Source of the DNA: Caenimonas sp. SL110
Lineage (GTDB): Bacteria; Pseudomonadota; Gammaproteobacteria; Burkholderiales; Burkholderiaceae_C
Assembly: GCF_001044395.1 (NCBI RefSeq)
Contig: NZ_JANU01000031.1
Coordinates: 231,236 to 295,235, forward strand
Reading direction: 5' to 3'
DNA length: 64,000 nt
The notes beneath the pieces are model-generated. The model ran no database searches. It was given only the letters and a program-made list of their open reading frames with translations, and was not told the DNA's origin. The translations under genes and the position numbers were made by a program. Of the stretch, positions 35,371-43,817 are shown in pieces. Every line of letters begins with the position of its first letter. The stretch's first letter is position 1.

Positions 35371-36213
35371 ATGAGCGACGCTCTCAAGCAGGTGCTGGTG
35401 CACCTCGACTCCACATCCGGCTCATCGATTCGCCTGCAGGCCGCACGGGACATCGCCGCGCAGCACGGCAGCGCCGTCTGCGCGCTCTACGCGGTCGCGC
35501 CGTGCATCGCCGACATGCCCTATGGCGGCGACATCACCGGCTCGGTCGCCGAGAACCTCGCGCAGATTGACGAAGAGCGACTGGCCACGGCCCGGGCCGC
35601 CTTCGAGCAGGCCCTCAAGACGCCCGGGCCCCTGCCCGCCTGGAGCCAGCTCGATGAGTTTCCGGTCTCGGGCGCGTTCGTGCAGCAAGCGCTGTACGCC
35701 GACCTGCTGGTGCTGGGCCAGCCCGATCCGGCTGAACGCCATGCCACCTCGGTTCCACCGGATTTCAACCAGTCGGTCATCATGGCAAGCGGGAAACCGG
35801 CACTCATCATTCCCTACATCGGCGGCTTCAAGCCTGCAGGTGAAACCGTGCTGATCGCCTGGAAGGAAACGCGCGAGGCGGCGCGCGCCGTCACCGCTTC
35901 CATGCCGCTGCTGCGCAAGGCCAGCAAGATCCACGTGATCGCCTGGGATGCCGAGCCCACACCGCGAATCAAGGGACCGCATCTCGACCTGCAAGGCTAC
36001 CTGCGCCTGCACGGCCTGCAGGCCGAATTCCACTTCCCGGGTGCAGAGCCTGAGTCGATCGGCGAAATGCTGCTGTCGCGCGCGTCCGATTTCGAAGCCG
36101 ACCTCATCGTGATGGGCTGCTATGGGCACAGCCGTGCCCGCGAACTGGTGCTGGGCGGTGCGTCGCGCAGCATCCTCAAGTCCATGACCATGCCGGTCCT
36201 GATGGCGCATTGA
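35371..36213 (+). CDS. Universal stress protein family, two-domain
   Basis: The 280-residue protein has two UspA-like domains. The C-terminal one holds the ATP-binding signature GCYGHSRARELVLGGASR followed by SILKSMTMPVLM. The N-terminal domain, about residues 1-145, is more degenerate. In betaproteobacteria such proteins accompany low-oxygen survival and PHB-related genes. It is the first gene of a four-gene group (UspA, CBS, L,D-transpeptidase-like, small protein) and lies right after the FNR-type promoter. Confidence 0.92.
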   Translation: MSDALKQVLVHLDSTSGSSIRLQAARDIAAQHGSAVCALYAVAPCIADMPYGGDITGSVAENLAQIDEERLATARAAFEQALKTPGPLPAWSQLDEFPVSGAFVQQALYADLLVLGQPDPAERHATSVPPDFNQSVIMASGKPALIIPYIGGFKPAGETVLIAWKETREAARAVTASMPLLRKASKIHVIAWDAEPTPRIKGPHLDLQGYLRLHGLQAEFHFPGAEPESIGEMLLSRASDFEADLIVMGCYGHSRARELVLGGASRSILKSMTMPVLMAH

Positions 36214-36241
36214 AACGGCAGCCGTGAACGGGAAAAACACC

Positions 36242-36505
36242 ATGACCCTCGCCGACCTGTGCCGTCCGCAGGCGCTGGTCTCGCTTTCCTCAACGGCGAC
36301 GCTGCGCGAGGCCGTCGCTGCGATGCGCGAAAACGGCGTGAGCGCCGTTGCAGTGATGGATGCCCTCACGCCTGAGCGCCTCATCGGTGTCCTGTCAGAG
36401 CGCGATCTTTTCAACGCCCTGCTGCGTGACCCCGCGACCGAAACCGACAGGCCGGCAACACCGCCGCCCGAACACCCGGGCTACATCAAGCGCAACGAGC
36501 CCTGA
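36242..36505 (+). CDS. Short single-CBS-domain protein
   Basis: The 87-residue protein holds one CBS motif (TLREAVAAMRENGVSAVAVM, then LIGVLSERDLFNALL) instead of the usual pair, followed by a Pro-rich tail. Two copies may dimerise to form a nucleotide-binding module. The ATG at 36242 has a plausible weak site upstream; a GTG at 36224 is an alternative 6 codons longer. It follows UspA by 28 bases and may sense adenine nucleotides in the same stress response. The truncation is not a visible frameshift. Confidence 0.75.
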   Translation: MTLADLCRPQALVSLSSTATLREAVAAMRENGVSAVAVMDALTPERLIGVLSERDLFNALLRDPATETDRPATPPPEHPGYIKRNEP

Positions 36506-36541
36506 AACGACGCCACGTCCGATAACCGGATCACCCATTCC

Positions 36542-37399
36542 ATGAAGAACACATTGCGCGCCTTGCTCGGGATGGGCGTTCTTGCGGCGGCCGCAATCGC
36601 GTCGGGTCCATCGATGGCCCAGGCGTCACCGTCGGCCGCCGAATTAGCGCGAATTTACGCGGCGTCGGTCGATCGCCGCATCGAGGTTCCGGCCGTCGAG
36701 GTCAAGCGCTACGCCGCTTTGGCGGACAGCGCGCTCTTTCGCGCCGAGGTCACGCCCGCCCAGCCGCAATACATCGTCGTGGTGGATCGCAGCGCCTGGG
36801 TGCAGGCTGTGCTGCTGCTCTGGCGGGCCGGCGAAGGCGACTATTCACTCGTCGGTGCGTCGCCCGTCTCGACGGGCCTTGCGGGCAGCTTCGATCATTT
36901 CGAGACGCCCCTTGGCGTTTTTGCCCACGACTTGCGCAACCCCGACTTCCGCTCCGAGGGAACCTTGAACACCAACGGCATCCGCGGCTACGGCGCCAAA
37001 GGGATGCGCGTGTTTGACCTCGGTTGGCAGCCCGCGCCCAAAGGCTGGGGTGACGGCAAGGTGATGGACATGCGCCTGCAGATGCACGCAACCGACCCCG
37101 ACCTGCTGGAGCGGCGCCTGGGCACCGCGCAGTCCAAGGGCTGCATCCGGATTCCGGCCACACTCAACCACTTGCTCGACCACCATGGCGTGCTTGACGC
37201 CGCCTACGAGGAAGCCGCCAGGACCGGTCAGGCCAACTGGGTGCTGCCGCCCGATCGCGAGCCCGTTGCTGGCGCTGGCCGCTACGTCATCGTGGTGGAC
37301 AGCCTTCGCAACGACAGACCCGAGTGGTCGCCCGCGCCATATATCCCACATGTTCGCCCGCCCGCACGACCAGCCCTGCCGGTGGCGCCTGCTCGCTGA
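36542..37399 (+). CDS. Exported L,D-transpeptidase-like (YkuD-fold) protein
   Basis: The 285-residue protein has a signal peptide (about 26 residues, ending SMAQA) and a YkuD-type catalytic region: His182 in QMHATDPD and Cys201 in AQSKGCIRIP. The usual SHGC is SKGC here, a variation seen in some family members. The rest shows VSTGLAGSFDHFETPLGVF as in L,D-transpeptidases that accept peptidoglycan. The C-terminus is Pro-rich. It would cross-link or trim cell-wall peptides in the periplasm under the conditions that induce the operon. Distance to the CBS gene is 36 bases. Confidence 0.8.
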   Translation: MKNTLRALLGMGVLAAAAIASGPSMAQASPSAAELARIYAASVDRRIEVPAVEVKRYAALADSALFRAEVTPAQPQYIVVVDRSAWVQAVLLLWRAGEGDYSLVGASPVSTGLAGSFDHFETPLGVFAHDLRNPDFRSEGTLNTNGIRGYGAKGMRVFDLGWQPAPKGWGDGKVMDMRLQMHATDPDLLERRLGTAQSKGCIRIPATLNHLLDHHGVLDAAYEEAARTGQANWVLPPDREPVAGAGRYVIVVDSLRNDRPEWSPAPYIPHVRPPARPALPVAPAR

Positions 37400-37505
37400 A
37401 AACGGGTGCAACCGGCAAGCTGTCCTACGCGGCCTTTCCACCGAAACTGACAGTGCTGCAGAGCCTGCGAGCCCCTAATGGGCACATAACGCAAGGAGAG
37501 CTGCA

Positions 37506-37910
37506 ATGAAAAATTTCGTCATGGATTCGAGCATGCTGACGATGGGCGGGGTCTTCTACCCCACGGGTCACATGTTCATGATGTTCCCGACCGAACAACA
37601 GGCGCGCGATGCCGCCCACCTGCTGGAGACCGACGGCCTGTCGGGCGAAGAAATTTCGATGCTCACGCCGCAGGTCATCCAGGAACAAGTCGCTCGCACG
37701 GTGGGCACTGCCGATATTCCGCTGCCGTCAGCAGGGACCGAAGCCGATACGGTCAGGCATTTCCTGAAGCTGGCGAGCCAGGGCCATCACGCCCTGCTCG
37801 TGCACGCGCCGGACGCCAAGGACAGCGATCGCGTGATGGAGGTGCTCAAGAACGCCAACATGTCGTACGGGCAGAAGTACCGGCAGCTGGTGATTGAAGA
37901 CCTGGAGTGA
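37506..37910 (+). CDS. Conserved small stress-operon protein, function unknown
   Basis: The 134-residue protein is not firmly recognised. It has a compact alpha/beta look: FYPTGHMFMMFPTEQQARDA, then DGLSGEEISMLTPQVI and HHALLVHAPDAKDSDRVMEV, which resembles the general-stress YflT/GsiB-like fold, in which a small domain binds nucleic acid or protein. A good ribosome-binding site (AAGGAGAG) precedes the ATG. It is the last gene before a strong terminator, 106 bases after the transpeptidase-like gene, so it may be in the same operon. Confidence 0.7.
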   Translation: MKNFVMDSSMLTMGGVFYPTGHMFMMFPTEQQARDAAHLLETDGLSGEEISMLTPQVIQEQVARTVGTADIPLPSAGTEADTVRHFLKLASQGHHALLVHAPDAKDSDRVMEVLKNANMSYGQKYRQLVIEDLE

Positions 37911-37944
37911 GCGCGGCAAGCTGACGCCTGACGCATCACAAAAA

Positions 37945-37973
37945 AACGCCCGCAGTCGCGGGCGTTCTTGTTT
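37945..37973 (+). terminator. Rho-independent terminator of the stress operon
   Basis: The perfect 9-base stem AACGCCCGC / GCGGGCGTT with an AGTC loop (37945-37966) is followed by CTTGTTT. It lies 35 bases after the small protein's stop. A preceding A-tract suggests it can also work for the opposite strand, where phaB ends 100 bases away. Confidence 0.85.
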
Positions 37974-37978
37974 GGGTT

Positions 37979-38063
37979 GTCATTGCGGACTTGATACGCA
38001 ATCCATCGCTGATCGGGCGCAGTCGCCGCTTCGCGGTGGATGCCGGATCGGGTCCGGCATGAC
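37979..38063. repeat. Composite intergenic repeat (two hairpins), second copy of the 10136 element
   Basis: The first part holds ATTGCG...CGCAAT (about 37982-38002) and the second is the 25-base palindrome (38039-38063) shared with 10136-10160. The latter sits 8 bases downstream of the phaB stop. The combination resembles dispersed intergenic repeats common in Burkholderiales. It has no coding potential that I can support. Confidence 0.6.
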
Positions 38064-38071
38064 ACGCGGCA

Positions 38072-38809
38072 TCAGCCCATGTGCAGGCCGCCATTGACCG
38101 AGAAATCAGCACCGGTCGAATAGCCGCCCTCGTCCGATGCCAGCCACGCAATGATGGATGCGATTTCTTCCGGCTTTCCAAGGCGCTTGACCGGGATCGT
38201 GCCGACGATCTTGTCGAGCACGTCGGGACGGATCGCCTTGACCATGTCCGTGCCGATGTAGCCGGGGCTCACCGTGTTGACCGTCACGCCCTTGTTGGCC
38301 AGTTCCTGCGCCAGCGCCATCGTGAAGCCGTGCATGCCAGCCTTGGCGGCCGAGTAGTTGGTCTGGCCCGCCTGGCCCTTTTCACCGTTGACCGAGCTGA
38401 TGTTGATGATGCGGCCCCAGCCCTTTTCGACCATGTCGCCCACGACCTGCTTGGTCACGTTGAACATGGAATTCAGGTTGGTTTCGATGACTGCATCCCA
38501 GTCTTCGCGGGTCATCTTCAGGAACATGCGGTCGCGCGTGATACCGGCGTTGTTGACCAGCACGTCGATGGTGCCGTGCTCGGACTTGGCCTTGGTGAAT
38601 GCATCGACCGTGGACTCCCACGCGCCGACATTGCCGACCGACGCGTAGAAGGTGTAGCCCTGCTCCTTTTGCTCGGCCAGCCACTTGGCGTGGTCGCGCG
38701 TGGGGCCGCAGCCTGCAATGACCCTGAAGCCTTCTGCGTGCATGCGCTGGCAGATCGCGGTACCGATGCCGCCCATGCCACCCGTGACGTATGCGATTTT
38801 CTGGCTCAT
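38072..38809 (-). CDS. phaB: Acetoacetyl-CoA reductase
   Basis: The 245-residue SDR has TGGMGGIG, NNAGITRD, ISSVNGEKGQAGQTNYSAAK and GYIGTDMV, the exact pattern of NADPH-dependent acetoacetyl-CoA reductases. It makes (R)-3-hydroxybutyryl-CoA for PHB. The ATG at 38809 has AGGAGA upstream, and the length equals PhaB of Cupriavidus (246). It is the last gene of phaC-phaA-phaB. Confidence 0.96.
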   Translation of the reverse strand: MSQKIAYVTGGMGGIGTAICQRMHAEGFRVIAGCGPTRDHAKWLAEQKEQGYTFYASVGNVGAWESTVDAFTKAKSEHGTIDVLVNNAGITRDRMFLKMTREDWDAVIETNLNSMFNVTKQVVGDMVEKGWGRIINISSVNGEKGQAGQTNYSAAKAGMHGFTMALAQELANKGVTVNTVSPGYIGTDMVKAIRPDVLDKIVGTIPVKRLGKPEEIASIIAWLASDEGGYSTGADFSVNGGLHMG

Positions 38810-38851
38810 CTTCTTATCTCCTGGTTTTGTTCGTTGTTGATTTAACTGCAC

Positions 38852-40033
38852 TTAGACGCGTTCGACCGCAAGGGAAACCCCCATGCCGCCGCCGATGCAC
38901 AGGGCCGCGACGCCCTTCTTCGATTCGCGGCGCTGCATCTCGTGCAGCAGCGTGACGAGAATGCGGGCGCCCGACGCACCGATGGGGTGCCCGATCGCAA
39001 TCGCGCCGCCGTTGACGTTGACCTTGGACGCATCGATGCCGAGCTCCTTGTTCACCGCGCAAGCCTGCGCCGCAAATGCCTCGTTCAGCTCGAACAGGTC
39101 GACATCCGAGGCCTTCCAGCCAGCGCGCTCCAGCGCCTTCTTCGTGGCCGGGACCGGGCCCATGCCCATCGTGGCCGGGTCCAGGCCGCTCGTGCCAAAT
39201 GACTTGATCCTTGCCAGTGGCTTCAGGCCGAGTTCGGCAGCCTTCTTTGCGCTCATGAGCACCAGTGCGGCAGCGCCGTCATTGAGGCCCGACGCATTGC
39301 CGGCAGTCACGCTGCCGGCCTTGTCGAATGCGGGACGCAGACCGGCCAGCGCCTCTGCATTGGTCTTCTTGTTGATGTACTCGTCCGTGTTGAAGATGAC
39401 GGGATCTCCTTTCCTCTGCGGAATGCTCACGTCGACGATTTCGTCCTTGAACCTGCCGGCGTCCTGCGCAGCGGCGGCCTTTTGCTGGCTGCCCAGCGCC
39501 AGCTGGTCCTGTGCTTCGCGGTTGATGTCGTAGGCCTTGGCAACGTTCTCTGCCGTCACGCCCATGTGGTACTGGTTGTAGACGTCCCACAGGCCGTCCA
39601 CGATCATGGTGTCCTGCATCTTCCAGTCGCCCATGCGCTGGCCGTCGCGCGAGCCCATCAGCACGTGCGGCGCAGCGCTCATGTTTTCCTGGCCACCGGC
39701 AACGACGATCTCTGCATCGCCCCAGGCAATCGCCTGGGCTGCGAGCATCACGGCCTTCAGGCCCGAGCCGCAAACCGCGTTGATGGTGAGCGCAGGCACT
39801 TCCTTGGGCAGGCCGGCCTTGAGCGTGGCCTGACGGGCCGGGTTCTGGCCCGAGCCTGCGGTCAGCACCTGGCCCATGATCACTTCGCTCACCTGCGAAG
39901 GATCGACCTTGGCGCGCCTGAGCGCTTCCTTGATCACGATGGCGCCGAGTTCGGTTGCCGGAATCTTGGCGAGCGAGCCGCCGAACTTGCCGACGCCCGT
40001 GCGGACGGCTGAAACGATGACGATGTCTTCCAT
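38852..40033 (-). CDS. phaA: Acetyl-CoA acetyltransferase (beta-ketothiolase)
   Basis: The 393-residue thiolase has the acyl-accepting Cys88 in [23 protein letters not shown] and the second cysteine in CIGGGMG. It condenses two acetyl-CoA to acetoacetyl-CoA. The ATG at 40033 gives exactly the usual PhaA length; the open frame upstream overlaps phaC. It lies between phaC and phaB, 26 and 42 bases from them. Confidence 0.97.
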   Translation of the reverse strand: MEDIVIVSAVRTGVGKFGGSLAKIPATELGAIVIKEALRRAKVDPSQVSEVIMGQVLTAGSGQNPARQATLKAGLPKEVPALTINAVCGSGLKAVMLAAQAIAWGDAEIVVAGGQENMSAAPHVLMGSRDGQRMGDWKMQDTMIVDGLWDVYNQYHMGVTAENVAKAYDINREAQDQLALGSQQKAAAAQDAGRFKDEIVDVSIPQRKGDPVIFNTDEYINKKTNAEALAGLRPAFDKAGSVTAGNASGLNDGAAALVLMSAKKAAELGLKPLARIKSFGTSGLDPATMGMGPVPATKKALERAGWKASDVDLFELNEAFAAQACAVNKELGIDASKVNVNGGAIAIGHPIGASGARILVTLLHEMQRRESKKGVAALCIGGGMGVSLAVERV

Positions 40034-40059
40034 TTGTCTTGCTCCTGTTTGCACTGTGT

Positions 40060-41748
40060 TCATGCTTTCTGTTTCACATAGCGACCGGGCGCGGGCTCGA
40101 TCACCTTGTACTTGCCCTTGCCATAACCCTTGGGCGCAGGCACCTGCTTGCCCGCGAGGGGTTTGAGCCAGGCAGACCAGTCGGTCCACCAGCTGCCGGG
40201 ATGCTCTTTCGCGCCCTTGAGCCACTCGGCGTGGGTCTTGGGCAATTTGTCGTTGGTCCAGTAAGAGCGCTTCTTCTTGGCCGGCGGGTTGATGACACCG
40301 GCGATGTGGCCCGAGGCGCCCATCACGAATCGCTTCTTGCCTGGCAGCACCTGCGTGGATGCGTACGCGCCTTCGATCGGCACGATGTGGTCTTCGCGCG
40401 AGCCGTAGATATAGACGGGGATGTCGAGCTTGCCCAGGTCGACCTTCTCGCCGCAGACCGTGAGCTTGCCCGGCTTGACCAGGTTGTTCTCGAAGTAGGT
40501 GTTGCGCAGGTACCAGGCGTACATCGGCCCGGGCAGGTTTGTGGAATCGCTGTTCCAGTACAGCAGGTCGAACGGAGGCGGTGTCTCGCCCTTGAGATAG
40601 TTGCCCACGACGTAGTTCCACACCAGGTCGTTGGGCCGCAGGAAGCTGAAGGTGGAAGCAAGCTCCTGGCCCTTGAGCAGACCGCCCTTGCCCATCTGCA
40701 TTTCGCGGTACTTCACGAACGCATCGTCGATGAAGATGTCCAGGATGCCAGTGTGGGTGAAGTCGAGCAGCGAAGTGAGCAGCGTGGCCGACGCCACCGG
40801 CTTTTCGCCGCGCGCGGCCAGCACCGACAGCGCAGTGCCCAGGATGGTGCCGCCCACGCAAAAGCCCAGCGCGTTGATCTGTTTGGCCGCAGTGATTTCC
40901 TGCACGGTCTTGATCGCGGTGATCGCTCCGCCGCCGATGTAATCGTCCCAGCCCATCTGTTCCATCGACTGGTCGGCATTGCGCCAGCTCACGACGAAGG
41001 TGCGATGACCCTGCTCGGCGAGATACCGGATGAGCGAGTTCTCGGGCTGCAGGTCGAGGATATAAAACTTGTTGATGCAGGGCGGCACCACCAGGAACGG
41101 CCGCTCGTAAACCTGTTTGGTCAGCGGCTTGTATTCGATGAGCTGGAAGACCTCGTTTTCGAAGACGACCGCGCCCTCGGTGGTCGCCACATTGCGGCCG
41201 ACTTCGAACAGGCTCTCATCGGTCATCGACACATGGCCCTGCTGCATGTCGGCCAGCAGGTTCTGCATGCCCTTCGCAATGCTCTCGCCCTTGGTCTCGA
41301 TCGCCTTCTTCTGTGCCTCGGCATTGAGCGCCATGAAGTTGCTGGGAGCCGATGCCGCCATCCATTGCTCGACGGCGAAACGCAAACGCGCCTTCGTTTT
41401 TTCGTCGGTGTCAGCGGCCTCGACCATGCCGAGCATGGTGCGCGCGTTCAGCAGATAAACGGCGGCGGAAAAAGCGGAGATGGGGTTGGCGGCCCAGGCG
41501 TCAGAATTGAATCGCCGGTCGGCAACGGGGCCGCTTGCAATGCCGTTGTTCCACAGCTGCGAGGCTTCCTCGAGGTAGCTCTTCTGAAGCTCCTGCAGCT
41601 TCTCGGGCGTGAAAGAAAGATGGGGCAAATCAGGAGCGCCGGTGTTGCCACCCAGGCCCTGAAACGATTGCATAGCCTTGGCGAATTGCTCGCCGGCGTT
41701 TTGCTGGAATTGCTGCGCCGCGGCGGCCCAGTCTGGTCCAGAATTCAT
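40060..41748 (-). CDS. phaC: Class I polyhydroxyalkanoate synthase
   Basis: The 562-residue synthase has the lipase-like box GFCVGGT with the catalytic Cys297, a catalytic Asp in GSREDHIVP and His in GASGHIAG. The conserved stretch [19 protein letters not shown] is typical of class I enzymes acting on short-chain (R)-3-hydroxyacyl-CoA. It polymerises 3-hydroxybutyryl-CoA on granule surfaces in the cytoplasm. AGGAGACA precedes the ATG at 41748. The upstream palindromes at 41776 and 41805 are likely regulatory sites. Confidence 0.97.
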   Translation of the reverse strand: MNSGPDWAAAAQQFQQNAGEQFAKAMQSFQGLGGNTGAPDLPHLSFTPEKLQELQKSYLEEASQLWNNGIASGPVADRRFNSDAWAANPISAFSAAVYLLNARTMLGMVEAADTDEKTKARLRFAVEQWMAASAPSNFMALNAEAQKKAIETKGESIAKGMQNLLADMQQGHVSMTDESLFEVGRNVATTEGAVVFENEVFQLIEYKPLTKQVYERPFLVVPPCINKFYILDLQPENSLIRYLAEQGHRTFVVSWRNADQSMEQMGWDDYIGGGAITAIKTVQEITAAKQINALGFCVGGTILGTALSVLAARGEKPVASATLLTSLLDFTHTGILDIFIDDAFVKYREMQMGKGGLLKGQELASTFSFLRPNDLVWNYVVGNYLKGETPPPFDLLYWNSDSTNLPGPMYAWYLRNTYFENNLVKPGKLTVCGEKVDLGKLDIPVYIYGSREDHIVPIEGAYASTQVLPGKKRFVMGASGHIAGVINPPAKKKRSYWTNDKLPKTHAEWLKGAKEHPGSWWTDWSAWLKPLAGKQVPAPKGYGKGKYKVIEPAPGRYVKQKA

Positions 41749-41775
41749 GTCTTTGTCTCCTGATCCCGATTTGCT

Positions 41776-41789
41776 TCGGGTTAACCCGA
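41776..41789. promoter_or_regulatory. Perfect 14-base palindrome in the phaC leader
   Basis: TCGGGTTAACCCGA is fully symmetric and lies 28 bases upstream of the phaC ATG. It is a possible operator or a hairpin in the mRNA leader. Its regulator is unknown. Confidence 0.45.
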
Positions 41790-41804
41790 GTATCTGATAA
41801 AGCA

Positions 41805-41819
41805 TGTTGCAGCGCAACA
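41805..41819. promoter_or_regulatory. Candidate PhaR-type operator at the phaC promoter
   Basis: TGTTGC-AGC-GCAACA has perfect 6-base arms and TGC/GCA half sites like those bound by PhaR repressors. On the minus strand it overlaps a possible -35 TTGCGC with GATACT 17 bases downstream. The PhaR gene is not in the window. Binding would repress phaCAB until granules titrate PhaR away. Confidence 0.5.
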
Positions 41820-41838
41820 AAAACTACGCGGCCAACCC

Positions 41839-42117
41839 ATGTACCTCATTGCGATAGGCTGGCTCTACGTGGCACTGATGATGGCCGTCGCAGAAGCCAC
41901 CAACACGACCGGCAGTGTGCTTGGCGCCATCATCACCTTTTTTCTTTACGGTGTCGCGCCGGTCGCGTTGGTGGTTTACCTTATGGGGACACCGTCGCGC
42001 CGCAAGGCATCGCGCGCACGCGATGCGGCCGCTGCGGCCGAGTGGGCTTCACGCCAGCCAGATGCTGGCAGCCAGGCGCCCGCTGATGCGATCGCGCCGG
42101 TGCGAAAAGAACCTTGA
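41839..42117 (+). CDS. Small membrane protein beside phaC
   Basis: The 92-residue protein has two membrane helices (about residues 2-20 and 27-49, with AIITFFLYGVAPVALVVYLM) and a charged cytosolic tail. Similar small proteins accompany phaC or pgeF in betaproteobacteria, as far as I know, but the role is unknown. It is divergent from phaC, and its 3' end overlaps the pgeF 3' end by 69 bases. No good ribosome-binding site is visible. Confidence 0.65.
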   Translation: MYLIAIGWLYVALMMAVAEATNTTGSVLGAIITFFLYGVAPVALVVYLMGTPSRRKASRARDAAAAAEWASRQPDAGSQAPADAIAPVRKEP

Positions 42118-42828
42118 CGGGTTCGACGACGTGCACCAAGCAAGGCTGCCGTCATTGCCAAACACTTCATGGACTCCATTGCGCGCCAGGCGCTGCCTTG
42201 CGAGCGCGGGCAAGTCGGCCAGCCATTTGCCATCGCCATAGGGTTTGAAGCAAACGCGCGATCCGGGGTCGGTCTCTTCGAATGCCGCCTTGACTTCGGG
42301 ACCGACTTCAAACGCATCCGGGCCGATGCACGGACCCAGCCATGCAACGACATCCTGCGGCGCACCCCTGGAAACTTCGAGCAATGCGTCGCAGGTGGAT
42401 TCGATGATGCCGCGCCCCTCCTCCCCCACCAGTCCGCGCCAGCCGGCGTGCGCGGCCGCGACCGCTGCCACCGGTACGCCAACCCGCGTTGCGAACAGGA
42501 TCGGCAGGCAATCGGCGACCATGATGGTGCAGGCGATGCCGCGCCCTGATGTGACGCATCCGTCTGCCTGAGTTCCGTCGGGTGTGTCGGCGTCCAGGAC
42601 TTCAACATGCCAGCCGTGAACCTGCTTGAGAAACACCGGATGGGCGTCCAGCGCGCCACTGAAAATCTTTCGATTGGCAGCGACGTGGGCTTCGTCATCG
42701 GCCACATGGTCGCCCAGGTTGAGGCTCGCATAGGCGCCGACGGAGACCCCCCCCGCACGCGTGGTGCAGAGCGCACGCACACCCGGCGGCGCCGGCCATG
42801 CAGGCGTGATCCAGCTTTCAGGAACCAT
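42049..42828 (-). CDS. pgeF: Peptidoglycan editing factor / multicopper-like purine nucleoside phosphorylase family (YfiH)
   Basis: The 259-residue YfiH-family protein has conserved zinc-ligand regions: LKQVHGWHV, VADCLPIL, AAAHAGWRG and GPCIGPDAFEVG. Family members have been linked to removal of wrong amino acids from peptidoglycan precursors and to nucleoside phosphorolysis. The tail ends with RRDRISGRLAASIWL, the usual YfiH terminus, so the 69-base convergent overlap with the small membrane gene is real. It is 3 bases downstream of the GST-like isomerase. Confidence 0.93.
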   Translation of the reverse strand: MVPESWITPAWPAPPGVRALCTTRAGGVSVGAYASLNLGDHVADDEAHVAANRKIFSGALDAHPVFLKQVHGWHVEVLDADTPDGTQADGCVTSGRGIACTIMVADCLPILFATRVGVPVAAVAAAHAGWRGLVGEEGRGIIESTCDALLEVSRGAPQDVVAWLGPCIGPDAFEVGPEVKAAFEETDPGSRVCFKPYGDGKWLADLPALARQRLARNGVHEVFGNDGSLAWCTSSNPSRFFSHRRDRISGRLAASIWLA

Positions 42829-42831
42829 CGC

Positions 42832-43473
42832 TCAGGCTTCGTTGTCAGGGCAACTCGAAGGCTGCGCCTTCTGGAAGGCGGGATGCTTCATGCAGGCATC
42901 GAATGCGGCCATGGTGCGGTCAAGGCCGCTGAAGTCCGTGTCGAAGCGCCTGCCGTTGAATATCTGCGGCACGAGGCAACAATCTGCCAGTGTCGGCGTG
43001 TCTCCATAGCAGTAGGTCGAGGGCGGCAGCTGGGCGAGTTCACGCTCGAACGCCTGCAGGCCGTCACGTACCCAGTGCCGATACCAGGTCGCCTTGGCTG
43101 CGTCGTCCACCTTGAGTTCGTTGACCAGGTACTTCAGCACCCGCAGGTTGTTCAGCGGATGGATTTCGCAGGCGATGAGTTGCGCGAGTGCCCGGACCCG
43201 GGCGCGACCGACAGGGTCTGAAGGCAGCAGCGCGGGCTCGGGATGAACTTCGTCGAGGTATTCGATGATGGCCATCGACTGGCCCAGGTGCTCGCCGTCG
43301 TCGGTCGCGAGTGTTGGCACCAATAGCGATGGGGACACGGCGGCGTAATCCGGCTTCTTGTGCTCGCCCTTGACCAGGTGCACTGGCAGGTAGTCATAGG
43401 AGAGGCCCTTGAGCTCAAGCGCGATGCGCACACGAAAAGAGGCCGAGGAGCGAAAGTAGTTGTACAGCTTCAT
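42832..43473 (-). CDS. Zeta-class GST: maleylacetoacetate or maleylpyruvate isomerase
   Basis: The 213-residue protein opens with MKLYNYFRSSASFRVRIALE; the SSxxxRVRIAL motif marks the zeta-class GST isomerases. The Cys of the usual SSCS is Ala here, as in many maleylpyruvate isomerases (NagL-like). It isomerises the cis ring-cleavage product before hydrolysis. The fumarylpyruvate-hydrolase-like and gentisate-dioxygenase-like genes 7 kb away would complete such a route. It may equally serve tyrosine degradation (maiA). Confidence 0.88.
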   Translation of the reverse strand: MKLYNYFRSSASFRVRIALELKGLSYDYLPVHLVKGEHKKPDYAAVSPSLLVPTLATDDGEHLGQSMAIIEYLDEVHPEPALLPSDPVGRARVRALAQLIACEIHPLNNLRVLKYLVNELKVDDAAKATWYRHWVRDGLQAFERELAQLPPSTYCYGDTPTLADCCLVPQIFNGRRFDTDFSGLDRTMAAFDACMKHPAFQKAQPSSCPDNEA

Positions 43474-43508
43474 GGCACAAAGGATAAACCCAACGCTGCG
43501 CGCAGGCT

Positions 43509-43817
43509 TCAGGCAGCCAGCATCCATCGGCAGATCGCAACGGTGGCCGCACCTGCCATCGCCGCAACAAGGTCGTGCCTGAAAAGCTTCATCGAGACAC
43601 CCACAGCAACAAGCGCGATCAACTCGGGCAATTTGCCCGCCGCCACGGCCGGGGTCACGATGCCGATCATCACGCCCAGCGGCATGGCGCGCAGGGCCGC
43701 CTCGACGCGCGGGGTGATGGGGATGTAGCCCATCAGAACGAATCCGGCAGCGCGTGTTGCGAATGACGCGACGGCCATCGCCGCCACCGCGAGGTAGAAC
43801 GTGTTGTCACCGTCCAT
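43509..43817 (-). CDS. azlD: AzlD family branched-chain amino acid exporter, small subunit
   Basis: The 102-residue protein has four hydrophobic segments and the AzlD-type motif RAAGFVLMGYIPITPRVEAALRAMPLGVM. It overlaps the end of azlC by 11 bases and together they form a two-part exporter (AzlC-AzlD/YgaZ-YgaH type). It should export branched-chain amino acids or related compounds. Membrane segments account for most of the length. Confidence 0.93.
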   Translation of the reverse strand: MDGDNTFYLAVAAMAVASFATRAAGFVLMGYIPITPRVEAALRAMPLGVMIGIVTPAVAAGKLPELIALVAVGVSMKLFRHDLVAAMAGAATVAICRWMLAA

